From an uncultured Aquimarina sp. (GTDB lineage Bacteria; Bacteroidota; Bacteroidia; Flavobacteriales; Flavobacteriaceae): DNA of 64,000 bases. A program made the position numbers and the translations under genes. Positions 25,404-34,586 of this stretch are shown in pieces. The notes below the pieces were generated by a model, which had not been told where the DNA came from, did no database searches, and saw only the letters and a list, made by a program, of their open reading frames with translations. The stretch lies in assembly GCF_947492405.1 (NCBI RefSeq), contig NZ_CANLMP010000002.1, positions 992,001-1,056,000 on the forward strand, read 5' to 3'. How positions within the stretch are numbered: the stretch's first letter is position 1; each line of letters starts with the position of its first letter.

Positions 25404-27053
25404 TTATTTGGCATTTTTAAGTTCTACTGAGTTAATAATGCGCTGGGCAACATCTTTAGCATATCGATCTTCTTTATCATATACTACCAAAATCTGCTGA
25501 AAACCTCCATTCTCAGCAAAATTGAGCATTAAATAATCACTTTTTTGCTCTTTCTTAGTTACTGCATTCGTTACTTCTAGGCTTCCGAATACTTTTATCC
25601 CTTTGGCTCCTGCTAATGTTTCGTATTCTTCATCCTTAACAGTAATATTCTTAGCTCCTTGTGATTCAAAATTACCTACAACACTTTCTACTACTTTGTT
25701 AAGATCTACCTCTGTTTTTTGATTATACTGTATAGTAGAGACGGTGATATAAAAGTTCCCAATCAAACTTCCATAAACAAAAGTTTCGTTTCCTTTAAGA
25801 ATTTGTTTTTGTTCTTCTGTAAGTTGAAAATTATTTCTAATCAATACCTTGGGAGTAGAAATAGTAACTGGTGGAGAGCCATAAGCACTGCTAATCCATT
25901 CTGTTTCGGCCAACTCCTTAGTTGGATGTCCTAAGAGGGAATCCTTTACGACATCGTACCCTTTAACAATAATAAAAACTGTTAATGTAATTGCTATTAT
26001 TCCAAAACCTGCTAAACTTCCAAATAATATCTTTTTTCTTAATTTTTTCTCGGCTACTGTTTTTCGATATTCTTCATCTGCTAATAATTCTTCCTCTGTT
26101 GGTTCGGGAATTGCATTTTTAGTCTCATTAATTACACGTTCAATAACATTCCTATCCGCCTTAGCCGTCCCAATATCTGGCTTAGATTTAGCAAACTTAG
26201 CCATGTCTGCTGTTTTTAATACAGACTTAAGCTCTTCAATTGTATGTTTATCAAGATTTAAGGATCCTGTTTTTATCTCTTCGTCAAGACGAGCAATCAA
26301 TTCATCTGTGGTGCTCTCCATTGCATGATCATATACTTCTTCATCTATATATTTACGAGCAGTATCACTTAATTGAGAATAATACTCTTTATGGGAATCT
26401 TGTTCTAATAAGTGTGACTCGTCTATTCTCTGAAGCGCTAAAATTGCTCTTTCGTAAGGTGGCAATTCATTTTCTCTAGCTTCTTTTCGTTTTTTCCTTC
26501 TTAAAACTAAGAAAGCAATCAATCCGATTAATACTAAGGGGATCACTATCCACAAAATATATTTTTTCCAATTAAAAAAAGAAGCATCTACATCTACTAT
26601 TGGCTTGATCTCATACATCTTCTGCTTAGTAGTATCAACCAGTACATCTCGTACTTCTACTTTTAGAGAATCAGTTAGAAAAACCTGATCTCCGATCATT
26701 ATTTTTTGTCTTGGTATTGTGTAAGATCCCGAATCAAATTGGGTTAATGCATACTCCTTAATTAAACTGAATCTATTACCGCTCTTAGTAGTATCGGTTT
26801 TATAGGATTCTATTACTTCGAGTGGTAAAAAAGTTTGTCCTTCAGGAAAAATAACAATCTGAGTAGAATCGGATTCTACTTGCATTTTATACCGAATTTC
26901 TTCTCCAATCTGGATTGAGGTAGAATCGATACTTGAGGAAACTTGAGCGGATACATTTCCTGATAAAATTAGTATGAAGGATATAATCAACATCCTCCTA
27001 ACCCCTTTCGAAGGGGGAATAGCTCCCAATATATTTTTAAATTTTCGTTTCAT
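25404..27053 (-). CDS. Membrane protein between DUF58 and batA in the bat operon
   Basis: About 549 residues. A hydrophobic signal segment (MLIISFILILSGNVSAQ), a periplasmic beta domain, a membrane helix at ~175-195, a long cytosolic helical part (LPPYERAILALQRIDE resembles DUF4381-type proteins), a second helix near 345-365 and a C-terminal globular domain. This position in flavobacterial bat operons normally holds a BatD-like/DUF4381 protein. The ATG at 27053 gives an unusual N-terminal stretch (ILGAIPPSKGVRR) encoded by a palindromic repeat; an ATG at 26993 would start directly at the signal sequence. Confidence 0.75.
   Translation of the reverse strand: MKRKFKNILGAIPPSKGVRRMLIISFILILSGNVSAQVSSSIDSTSIQIGEEIRYKMQVESDSTQIVIFPEGQTFLPLEVIESYKTDTTKSGNRFSLIKEYALTQFDSGSYTIPRQKIMIGDQVFLTDSLKVEVRDVLVDTTKQKMYEIKPIVDVDASFFNWKKYILWIVIPLVLIGLIAFLVLRRKKRKEARENELPPYERAILALQRIDESHLLEQDSHKEYYSQLSDTARKYIDEEVYDHAMESTTDELIARLDEEIKTGSLNLDKHTIEELKSVLKTADMAKFAKSKPDIGTAKADRNVIERVINETKNAIPEPTEEELLADEEYRKTVAEKKLRKKILFGSLAGFGIIAITLTVFIIVKGYDVVKDSLLGHPTKELAETEWISSAYGSPPVTISTPKVLIRNNFQLTEEQKQILKGNETFVYGSLIGNFYITVSTIQYNQKTEVDLNKVVESVVGNFESQGAKNITVKDEEYETLAGAKGIKVFGSLEVTNAVTKKEQKSDYLMLNFAENGGFQQILVVYDKEDRYAKDVAQRIINSVELKNAK
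26996..27030. repeat. Palindromic repeat inside a coding sequence
   Basis: CCCCTT / AAGGGG hairpin with flanking CTCCTAA and GAATAGCTCCC, lying in the 5' end of the preceding gene's reading frame and encoding PPSKGVRR. The same peptide-like string is a hallmark of a flavobacterial repeat family (recollection). Confidence 0.5.
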
Positions 27054-27093
27054 TATAATAATTTCCGATCTATGTCGGAATGGCAAAAAAGGT

Positions 27094-27960
27094 TTATCCT
27101 CTTCGTTTAAAATATCCTAACAACTTTTTTACATAACTTTCGTCTACACGACTACTCAAAGATCCCGCACCGCTTCTAGTAAAACTATCCCTAAAATAAT
27201 CTATGCGTTCCTGATAGTATTTAGCATAGTTCATTCTCATTTTCTTAGAACCTGTGTTTACCAATAGTAATTCTCCTGTTTCTTCATCCTCCATCTGTAC
27301 CATTCCTAAATTGGGAATTTCTTCCTCACGTCGATCATAGACTCTAATACCAGTAACATCGTGTTTTCCACCTACAATCTTAAGTGTTTGCTGATAATCA
27401 TCAGTAATAAAGTCAGAAAGTATAAAAACGATCGCTTTTTTCTTCATTACATTCGATAAAAACTTTAATGCTTCCGTAATATTTGTCTTTTTACTCTTCG
27501 GTTCGTGTTCTAAGAGTTCTCTAATAATTCTAAGTACGTGAGATCTTCCTTTCTTTGGTGGAATAAAAAGTTCGATCTCATCTGTAAACAAGATTAATCC
27601 AATCTTATCATTATTCTGAGTAGCAGAAAAAGCCAAGGTTGCCGCAATCTCCGTTATAATTTCTTTTTTAAATTGTTGTTTGGTTCCAAACAATTGTGAT
27701 CCAGAAACGTCTACCATTAACATCATTGTCAATTCACGTTCCTCTTCAAAAACTTTAATATATGGCTCGTTATAACGAGCAGTTACATTCCAATCTATAT
27801 TACGAACATCATCTCCAAATTGATATTGACGCACCTCGCTAAAAGTCATACCACGACCTTTAAAGGTAGAATGATATTCTCCTCCAAATATATGATCACT
27901 CAAGCGCCGCGTCTTGATTTCAATTTTTCGAACTTTTTTTAGTAACTCTTTAGTATCCAT
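27094..27960 (-). CDS. DUF58 family protein
   Basis: 288 residues, cytosolic. The DUF58 signature GRGMTFSEVRQYQFGDDVRN IDW and TARYNEPYIKVFEEERELT is followed by a VWA-like MIDAS (LMVDVSGSQLFG) and a later SDF (IVFILSDFITDD). Such proteins are encoded beside moxR throughout bacteria and are thought to work with the AAA+ ATPase in maturation or stress. ATG start. It is the second gene of the operon, 83 bp after moxR across a spacer with TTGACGATT repeats. Confidence 0.92.
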   Translation of the reverse strand: MDTKELLKKVRKIEIKTRRLSDHIFGGEYHSTFKGRGMTFSEVRQYQFGDDVRNIDWNVTARYNEPYIKVFEEERELTMMLMVDVSGSQLFGTKQQFKKEIITEIAATLAFSATQNNDKIGLILFTDEIELFIPPKKGRSHVLRIIRELLEHEPKSKKTNITEALKFLSNVMKKKAIVFILSDFITDDYQQTLKIVGGKHDVTGIRVYDRREEEIPNLGMVQMEDEETGELLLVNTGSKKMRMNYAKYYQERIDYFRDSFTRSGAGSLSSRVDESYVKKLLGYFKRRG

Positions 27961-28043
27961 TATTATGATTTACGATTGACGATTTAATAATTGACGATTG
28001 AGGATTGTAAGATCCAAAATCGTAATTCGAAAATCCAAAATCT
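27961..28043. repeat. Spacer with short direct repeats
   Basis: Several copies of a TTACGATT/TTGACGATT-like word in tandem between moxR and the DUF58 gene, followed by AAAATC-type repeats (CCAAAATCGTAATTCGAAAA). No coding potential. Confidence 0.45.
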
Positions 28044-29045
28044 CTATGGTACTTCAATCTCGTTTACAATCTTATTAATGATATCTTCTGAAGTTACATT
28101 TTCGGCTTCAGCTTCATATGTAATACCAATACGATGACGTAATACATCATGTACTACAGCACGAACATCTTCTGGAATAACATACCCTCTTCTTTTTATA
28201 AAAGCAAAACACTTAGCAGCGGTAGCCATGTTAATACTTCCTCTAGGAGAAGCACCAAAATTAATTAATGGTTTTAACTCTTCCAGACCATATTTCTCAG
28301 GAAAACGAGTAGCAAAAATGATATCAAGTATATATTTTTCAATCTTTTCATCCATATATACTTCTCTTACTGCTTTCTGAGCTTTAAGAATCTGTTCTAC
28401 GGAAACTACCGGATTTACTTTTTCGAAACTACCCTTAAGATTTGCACGAACAATTAGTTGCTCTTCTTCTAATTTAGGATAATCAATCACTGTTTTTAAC
28501 ATAAAACGGTCTACCTGTGCTTCTGGTAAAGGATATGTTCCTTCTTGCTCTACAGGATTCTGAGTTGCCATTACTAAAAATGGTTTATCCAAAATAAAAG
28601 TCTCATCGCCAATGGTTACCTGCTTTTCCTGCATCGCTTCTAACAATGCACTCTGAACCTTTGCCGGAGCACGGTTAATCTCATCGGCAAGTACAAAATT
28701 GGCAAAAATAGGTCCTTTCTTAATCGAGAAATCATTCTCTTTCATATTAAAGATCAAGGTTCCTACAACATCTGCAGGCAATAGATCCGGTGTAAACTGG
28801 ATACGACTAAAACTACCGTGAACTGCTTTTGAAAGCGTATTAATTGCTAAAGTTTTTGCTAGCCCAGGAACACCTTCTAACAAAATATGTCCTTGTCCAA
28901 GCAATCCAATTAGTAACCGTTCTACCATATGTTTCTGGCCTACGATTACCTTGTTCATTTCTAAAGTAAGTAAATCTACAAATGCAGATTCTCTTTGTAT
29001 TTTCTCATTGATTGAAGCAATATCAATAGAACTATTTTCTTCCAT
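28044..29045 (-). CDS. MoxR-family AAA+ ATPase
   Basis: 333 residues. Walker A GVPGLAKTLAINTLSKA, Walker B LADEINRAPAKVQSALLEAM, sensor/arginine-finger region ATQNPVEQEGTYPLPEAQVD, and a C-terminal lid with SPRGSINMATAAKC. MoxR ATPases act as chaperones for metal insertion and stress response, paired with VWA proteins. It heads the bat operon and its promoter region is the 270-bp gap shared with the divergent SDR gene. Confidence 0.95.
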   Translation of the reverse strand: MEENSSIDIASINEKIQRESAFVDLLTLEMNKVIVGQKHMVERLLIGLLGQGHILLEGVPGLAKTLAINTLSKAVHGSFSRIQFTPDLLPADVVGTLIFNMKENDFSIKKGPIFANFVLADEINRAPAKVQSALLEAMQEKQVTIGDETFILDKPFLVMATQNPVEQEGTYPLPEAQVDRFMLKTVIDYPKLEEEQLIVRANLKGSFEKVNPVVSVEQILKAQKAVREVYMDEKIEKYILDIIFATRFPEKYGLEELKPLINFGASPRGSINMATAAKCFAFIKRRGYVIPEDVRAVVHDVLRHRIGITYEAEAENVTSEDIINKIVNEIEVP

Positions 29046-29212
29046 CTATTCTTTTTTTTAAAGCCGTGAATTTACCATTCATGTTTCAGCATTGCAAATT
29101 GTTAAAATATTTTTCTTTTTGTTGTTAATTATAGGTTAAAAGTATCCCCTAGAAATACGCTTACGCCCAAATTTTACAGTATATTTAGATCTTTTTACTG
29201 ATAAAAACGGAC

Positions 29213-29277
29213 GCAACAATTTTCATCGGCTTTCGCGATGATGTTCATAAAAGACGAAAGTCTTTTTATTATGTTGC
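29213..29277. other. Predicted three-stem structured element
   Basis: An outer stem GCAACA (29213-29218) / TGTTGC (29272-29277) encloses two hairpins: TCATCG/CGATGA (29222-29240) and AAAAGAC/GTCTTTT with a GAAA tetraloop (29249-29266). It lies 43 bp before the SDR gene and between divergent genes. Could be a leader RNA or a protein-binding site; function unknown. Confidence 0.4.
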
Positions 29278-29319
29278 AAAAATGTGAATCTAAATCAGAA
29301 AAACAATAATTCCAAGATA

Positions 29320-30072
29320 ATGAAAACAGCTTTAATTACCGGAGCTACCAGTGGTATCGGAAAATCTACTGCTTATGAATTCTCCAAACACAACATCAAT
29401 TTAATTCTTTGCGGAAGAAGACAAGAGCGACTTGACCAATTACAAAGTGAGCTCAATAAAACTGTTAAAGTTCATACACTATGTTTTGATGTGCGCAATA
29501 AAGAAAGTGTTTTTAAGAGTATTGATACGCTTCCACAAGAATTTGCATCAATTGATATTTTGGTTAATAATGCTGGGAATGCGCACGGTCTCGATCCTAT
29601 TCAAACAGGAAGCTTAGATGATTGGGATGCTATGTTAGATATTAATGTAAAAGGGTTGCTATATGTTTCTAAAGCAGTAATCCCAAAAATGATTTCTCAA
29701 AAGTCTGGTCATATTATCAATATTGGTTCTATCGCAGGAAAAGAAGTATATCCTAACGGAAATGTGTATTGTGCCAGTAAGCATGCCGTAGATGCTATTA
29801 ATAAGGGAATGCAAATAGACCTTAATCAATATGGAATCCGCGTTGGGGCAATCCATCCAGGGCTGGTAGCAACAGAATTTAGCAATGTTCGATTTAAAGG
29901 CGATGATAAAAGAGCCGATACTGTTTACGATGGTTTTGACCCACTGCGACCAGAAGATATCGCAGATATTATTGCTTTTGTAGTCACTAGACCTTATCAC
30001 GTAAATATTGCAGATCTGGTAGTTTTTCCGACGGCACAAGCAAATAGCACAATTGTAAATAAAAGTTTATAA
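29320..30072 (+). CDS. Short-chain dehydrogenase/reductase
   Basis: 250 residues, cytosolic. NAD(P)-binding TGATSGIGKSTAYEF at the N-terminus, NNAG motif (LVNNAGNAHGL), catalytic Ser in NIGSIAGKEVYPNG, and YxxxK in VYCASKHAVDAINKG. It resembles the YdfG-like group (oxidation of small hydroxy acids such as serine analogues or carbonyl reduction); the substrate is not predictable. ATG at 29320 is preferred over the upstream TTG because it opens with MKTALITG. Alone, with a structured leader upstream. Confidence 0.92.
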   Translation: MKTALITGATSGIGKSTAYEFSKHNINLILCGRRQERLDQLQSELNKTVKVHTLCFDVRNKESVFKSIDTLPQEFASIDILVNNAGNAHGLDPIQTGSLDDWDAMLDINVKGLLYVSKAVIPKMISQKSGHIINIGSIAGKEVYPNGNVYCASKHAVDAINKGMQIDLNQYGIRVGAIHPGLVATEFSNVRFKGDDKRADTVYDGFDPLRPEDIADIIAFVVTRPYHVNIADLVVFPTAQANSTIVNKSL

Positions 30073-30156
30073 TTTCTTTATTCCTAACACATTGCATACC
30101 CAATAAAAATACCTAAGTTTATATGGGAAAAGAAAATATTGCTATTTGTAAAAGGA

Positions 30157-31296
30157 ATGATTAATAAAAGACTGCTTATAAAAAATCTTTTAGCTCATAA
30201 TGACGAGAATAGTTTTTATGATAAGAAGCGTAAGCTAAATATTGGCGAAAAAGAAGGAAAAGCTAAGTTTCTAAAACACATCTGCGCGCTTTCTAATTCT
30301 AACCCAAAAAACAATTCTTATATCGTGATAGGAGTTGAAGACGAAGACAATCAGATTATAGGTGTTGACTTTTTTGATGATAGTAAGATTCAAAACCTAG
30401 TGAATGCTTACCTTTCTAATCCACCGATTGTGGCTTATGAAAATATCCCATTTCCACATTTGCCAAGTGATAAAGTTGTAGGCTTGGTTTCGATACGCTC
30501 TCAAGAAGGGAAACTATGCTCTCTTCGTAAAAACATATGGAAATATTATGGAGGCACCGTTTTTTTTAGAGACGGAAGTATCAGTATGCCCAAAGTATTT
30601 GATATTGAGATCAAAGATGTGAATTCTGAAATTGTGGAATCTATAGAAAGTCATGCACAGAATAATATCGAATTGACTTTGGATGGTGTTTTCGACTTTA
30701 TGAATTCTCGCAAAGACTATCATCCTACTTATAAAGTATTTAAAGAATATTTTGTGGTCTGTTGGTCTGCAAAAGAAAAGCGTGTAAAGGATGAAATATA
30801 TTACTCCAGAGTAGATATAGCATTGATCAACGAGCAGGTTAAACTGTTCTATTCTCAATTTGACGAAGTTAGTATCTCTATTACCGACGAAGAATTTAGA
30901 ATTGTAGAATATGTACAACTGGGTTTACAAGACACATATGATTATTACCCATTAGAAGAGGTAACTATCAAGTTTAAAAATAATGTAAGCTATGACATTG
31001 AAAGCAAAATCTTGTTTGAACCACCTCAATTTGATCGAAAAACTTTGCATCATTTGTATAATAGCAATAATGCATTAATAGATAAGTTAAAAAAGAAAAT
31101 GTCTCTAACTAAAAATGAGCAAAAAGATATTTTCAACCTTCCTGTAACCTATCTTTTATGCTACTTTAATGATTTTAATGAAGCAAAAGACAAATTGGAA
31201 GAGGCCAAACCCTACTTAAAAAATTATACAGATCAAAAAGTCTATACACTGTACAAAGAAAGTATGCGAATACTTAGAAAAATACGATACAGTTAG
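30157..31296 (+). CDS. AlbA_2 (Schlafen-type) domain protein
   Basis: About 379 residues. The N-terminal ~150 residues resemble the AlbA_2/SLFN-AlbA domain: EGKAKFLKHICALSNS, then IVIGVEDEDNQIIGVDFFDD and a later SNPPIVAYENIPF. This domain occurs in nucleic-acid binding and defence-related proteins. The rest is alpha/beta sequence with no recognised domain. ATG at 30157 has an AAAAGGA just upstream; the TTG at 30139 is an alternative. The gene is flanked by ordinary metabolism genes, without toxin or defence partners. Function unknown. Confidence 0.65.
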   Translation: MINKRLLIKNLLAHNDENSFYDKKRKLNIGEKEGKAKFLKHICALSNSNPKNNSYIVIGVEDEDNQIIGVDFFDDSKIQNLVNAYLSNPPIVAYENIPFPHLPSDKVVGLVSIRSQEGKLCSLRKNIWKYYGGTVFFRDGSISMPKVFDIEIKDVNSEIVESIESHAQNNIELTLDGVFDFMNSRKDYHPTYKVFKEYFVVCWSAKEKRVKDEIYYSRVDIALINEQVKLFYSQFDEVSISITDEEFRIVEYVQLGLQDTYDYYPLEEVTIKFKNNVSYDIESKILFEPPQFDRKTLHHLYNSNNALIDKLKKKMSLTKNEQKDIFNLPVTYLLCYFNDFNEAKDKLEEAKPYLKNYTDQKVYTLYKESMRILRKIRYS

Positions 31297-31338
31297 CCAT
31301 GAACTTAAAATTATCAATTGATTACCATTAAATAAGAT

Positions 31339-32067
31339 ATGAATAGAACTCTTGTAATTGGAGATATGCACGGAGCATTAAAAGCTTTGCAGCAATTAAT
31401 CAAAAAAGCAAAAATCACAACCGACGACACCCTGATTTTTTTAGGAGATTATGTTGATGGGTGGAGCGACAGCGCTCCACTTGTTTCCTTTTTAATAACA
31501 TTACAAAAAACTCATAATTGTATCTTTATTAGAGGTAATCACGATGAACTCTGTTATACTTGGTTAACCGAAAAAAAATACAATCCTGAATGGATGAAAC
31601 ATGGCGGTCAAGCAACTATTGACTCTTATGATAAATTATCAAAAGAAGAGATTGATACTCATCTCAGGTTTTATGAAGATCTTACTAATTATCACATAGA
31701 CCATCATAATCGTCTGTTTTTACATGCAGGCTTTACGAACCTTCATGGACCTCATCGAGAATATTTTAGTAAACTATTTTACTGGGATCGAACATTATGG
31801 GAAACTGCACTGGCCATAGATCCAAAGCTTAAAAAAACGGATCTCACTTATCCTAAAAGGCTTTTACTTTTTGATGAAATTTATATTGGACATACTCCGG
31901 TAACCAGAATTAATAAAACCACACCTGTGAATGCTACCTGCATTTGGAATATCGATACTGGTGCTGCTTTTAAAGGTCCTCTAACAATTATGGATATCAA
32001 TACCAAAGAGTTTTGGCAAAGCGACCCTGTTTATAAATTATACCCAACCGAAAAAGGAAGGAATTAA
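31339..32067 (+). CDS. Serine/threonine-type metallophosphatase
   Basis: 242 residues, cytosolic. The metal-binding blocks of the calcineurin-like family are in order: GDMHG (residue ~8), GDYVDGW (~34), GNHDE (~62), then LFLHAGF (~132) and GHTP (~188). These resemble bacterial PrpA/Pph-type phosphatases with dinuclear Mn/Fe centres. It removes phosphate from proteins or small substrates; the exact substrate is unknown. Follows the AlbA_2 gene by 42 bp and ends in a hairpin terminator at 32097-32122. Confidence 0.9.
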   Translation: MNRTLVIGDMHGALKALQQLIKKAKITTDDTLIFLGDYVDGWSDSAPLVSFLITLQKTHNCIFIRGNHDELCYTWLTEKKYNPEWMKHGGQATIDSYDKLSKEEIDTHLRFYEDLTNYHIDHHNRLFLHAGFTNLHGPHREYFSKLFYWDRTLWETALAIDPKLKKTDLTYPKRLLLFDEIYIGHTPVTRINKTTPVNATCIWNIDTGAAFKGPLTIMDINTKEFWQSDPVYKLYPTEKGRN

Positions 32068-32096
32068 CAACCAAAATTCGCTTACTTTTTAATTTT

Positions 32097-32122
32097 AAAA
32101 TCGCTCTTTAGGCGATTTTTTT
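32097..32122 (+). terminator. Rho-independent terminator
   Basis: AAAATCGC / GCGATTTT with a 7-nt loop and a T-run, 30 bp after the phosphatase stop codon. Confidence 0.8.
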
Positions 32123-32184
32123 ATGTTTCATGTTTACCTAATAAAAGATTATGACACCAATAGGAAACTATAAAACGTAACAAA

Positions 32185-33165
32185 ATGAAAACCTCAAGAA
32201 TTTTATTAGTCTTCCTATTTATTATCAACATTGCTTGTGATACCGACGATGATGACATTATAATAGATGATGTTTCAGAAAGTTCATTAACATTCGATCT
32301 AAAAACTTCTGAAGATCAGATGGGCGGATTTGCAGAAAACACCATGGTTGTATTTGATGGAAAAGTATGGTCCGTGGGTGGAGATAATGCATATACTGCC
32401 GATGACACCTATGGAAACGCTGTTTGGTCAAGTGATAATGGAATAAATTGGGTATCGGTTACCAGTGATCTTTTCGAAGCAAGATATCGACATACACTAA
32501 CTGTATTTAATAATGAAATGTGGTTAATTGGTGGAAAAAATAACACGGGTGATTTTTTATCCGATATTTGGCGTTCCAACGATGGTATTACTTGGTCTAA
32601 CGTTACTATGATAGCTCCGTTTGGTAACATGTCCGCTCATACCACAACAGTATTCAACAACAAAATGTACGTTATAGGCCCTTCTTCTACAAGAACTAAT
32701 ATGATTGTATGGTCTACAATAGATGGTATTAATTGGGTCGAAGAAAACACTAACGCTTTTCCGGTTAGAGGTAATCATGAAACCGTTGTTTTTAATAACT
32801 CTTTATATGTCATAGGAGGTAGAAATGAAACTAGTCGATTGAATGAAATTTGGACAAGTACTAATGGTATTAGCTGGTCATTAGTAGCTACATCCACTCC
32901 TATTTTTAGCGCTAGAGATTTATATACTGCTACTGTTTTCAATAACAAAGTGTGGATTATTAATGGTCAGTCAGAAACATCAAGAATTACAAAAGATATA
33001 TGGTATTCTTCTGATATGACTAGCTGGACAAGATATGAGGAAGCTATCCCTTTTCAAAGTTCACATTCTCATTCTAGCCTTGCATACAATGATCAAATTT
33101 GGTTTTTTGGGGGATATATAGCATCAGGAACTTCTGGAGAAATCTGGACAATTGATGAAGATTAG
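32185..33165 (+). CDS. Kelch-like beta-propeller lipoprotein
   Basis: 326 residues. Lipobox ending IINIACDTDDDD with the lipidated Cys at about 18. Five to six repeats of ~50 residues carry the pattern 'H-T-hydrophobic-V-F-N-N-hydrophobic-W-hydrophobic-I-GG' (RHTLTVFNNEMWLIGG, AHTTTVFNNKMYVIG, HETVVFNNSLYVIGG, YTATVFNNKVWIING, HSSLAYNDQIWFFGG) followed by 'SxDGIxW'. That is a Kelch-type propeller, likely at the cell surface and binding a partner or polysaccharide. It heads a three-gene set of envelope proteins. Confidence 0.85.
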   Translation: MKTSRILLVFLFIINIACDTDDDDIIIDDVSESSLTFDLKTSEDQMGGFAENTMVVFDGKVWSVGGDNAYTADDTYGNAVWSSDNGINWVSVTSDLFEARYRHTLTVFNNEMWLIGGKNNTGDFLSDIWRSNDGITWSNVTMIAPFGNMSAHTTTVFNNKMYVIGPSSTRTNMIVWSTIDGINWVEENTNAFPVRGNHETVVFNNSLYVIGGRNETSRLNEIWTSTNGISWSLVATSTPIFSARDLYTATVFNNKVWIINGQSETSRITKDIWYSSDMTSWTRYEEAIPFQSSHSHSSLAYNDQIWFFGGYIASGTSGEIWTIDED

Positions 33166-33191
33166 ATCAATTAGCTAAAAACAAAGAAATC

Positions 33192-33878
33192 ATGCGAGTC
33201 AATTTAAATAATTTTTTTGTCTATACATACCTGATTTTTATCATACAATCCTGTTCATCAGCGTATGTTCCTAATACGGTAAATACACCACTATTTAGTA
33301 AAAAGGGAGAGGTTCAGGCTGCAATTCATACAGGTACTTCTGGCATCGATCCGCAAGTTTCTTATGCAATTACTAATCATATGGGCATACAAATAAATGG
33401 GAGTTTTTTTAACAATGCATCTCAAGTTTCTGGAAAACTATATGATCATCAATATATTGAACTTGCACCTGGATACTATACTAAAATAAGTGAAATCTTC
33501 AGATTTGAAACATATTTAGGTTTTGGCTTAGGAAGATTACAACCAGAGAGAGAAAATGATCTATGGGATGTAAACTCTAATATAAACATGAGTCGTGTTT
33601 TTATACAACCCTCTGTTGGATTAACTAATAATATTGTAGATGCTAGTTTTACTACCAGATTTGCAACTGTCATCTTGGATCAAGATGCCATCAATAGAAC
33701 AGGATTATTTATAGAACCTGTAATCACCAGTAAAGTAGGCTATAAATATGTTAAAGCTATTTTTCAGCTGGGTTTATCTATTCCTTTAAATAATGATGAT
33801 ATCTATTTTATTAATAGTCAACCTTTACTGGTATCAGTAGGATTACAAATAAACGTTCATAAACTATTTAATCTTTAG
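33192..33878 (+). CDS. Small outer-membrane beta-barrel lipoprotein
   Basis: 228 residues. An N-terminal hydrophobic segment with a lipobox (FIIQSCSSAY), then about eight to ten amphipathic strands (VQAAIHTGTSGIDPQVSYAI, MGIQINGSFFNN, FRFETYLGFGLGRL) to the end (LLVSVGLQINVHKLFNL). Likely a small outer-membrane barrel or surface lipoprotein of unknown function. ATG at 33192 lies 26 bp after the Kelch-like gene, so it is co-transcribed. Confidence 0.7.
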   Translation: MRVNLNNFFVYTYLIFIIQSCSSAYVPNTVNTPLFSKKGEVQAAIHTGTSGIDPQVSYAITNHMGIQINGSFFNNASQVSGKLYDHQYIELAPGYYTKISEIFRFETYLGFGLGRLQPERENDLWDVNSNINMSRVFIQPSVGLTNNIVDASFTTRFATVILDQDAINRTGLFIEPVITSKVGYKYVKAIFQLGLSIPLNNDDIYFINSQPLLVSVGLQINVHKLFNL

Positions 33879-33891
33879 AACCCATTATACC

Positions 33892-34581
33892 ATGAAAACT
33901 CAATTTTTAATTTTTACTTTTTTTTGCATTAGCATTTCGTATGCTCAAAACAATTGTAGTCAATTTTATCCTTCGAAAGAAGGGACGACGATCACTATGC
34001 ATCATTTTAATCATAAAAACAAGCTAACCTCTAAAACGAGTTACGAGGTTCTGGATATAGATTCTTCGGGATCCGATTCTAAGATTACGATGAGTATGTA
34101 TTTAAGTGATGCTAAAAAGCAGAAAAAGATTACTGAAGCTCAGTTTACAGTGACCTGTAATGGAGGTATTACGACTTTAGATCCAGAATCTATAATCTCT
34201 CCTAGCTTATTTAACCAATACAAGAATATGGAATATAGTATTGAAGGAAAAGGTATTGATATTCCTAACACGCTCTCTGTAGGGCAAGAATTACCAGATG
34301 GTCAAGTCGCTATGTCTATTGATGCTGGTGTGATGAGCATAGATATGACTGTAGAACTCAAAAAGCGAAAAGTAGCATCAAAAGAGATTATTACTACTTC
34401 TGCGGGATCATTTAATTGCTATCTTATCACATACATTAATGAAACTAATATGAGTATGGGTATGAAACAAACTTCTTATGTAAAACAATGGATTGCAAAA
34501 GATGTTGGTTTGGTACAACAAGAGACCACAAAATCGAATGGGAAATTATTAAGCAGATCCGTTTTAGCTAGACTACAATAA
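33892..34581 (+). CDS. TapB-like / DUF3108-like exported protein
   Basis: 229 residues. Signal peptide MKTQFLIFTFFCISISYAQ, then a beta-rich domain opening with CSQFYPSKEGTTITM, and QWIAKDVGLVQQETT near the end; this pattern belongs to the TapB/DUF3108-like group of periplasmic proteins. It carries two Cys after the signal. Role unknown. Last of the three-gene surface set, 13 bp after the barrel gene. Its stop is followed within 6 bp by the end of the minus-strand remnant at 34587. Confidence 0.7.
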   Translation: MKTQFLIFTFFCISISYAQNNCSQFYPSKEGTTITMHHFNHKNKLTSKTSYEVLDIDSSGSDSKITMSMYLSDAKKQKKITEAQFTVTCNGGITTLDPESIISPSLFNQYKNMEYSIEGKGIDIPNTLSVGQELPDGQVAMSIDAGVMSIDMTVELKKRKVASKEIITTSAGSFNCYLITYINETNMSMGMKQTSYVKQWIAKDVGLVQQETTKSNGKLLSRSVLARLQ

Positions 34582-34586
34582 AAGGA

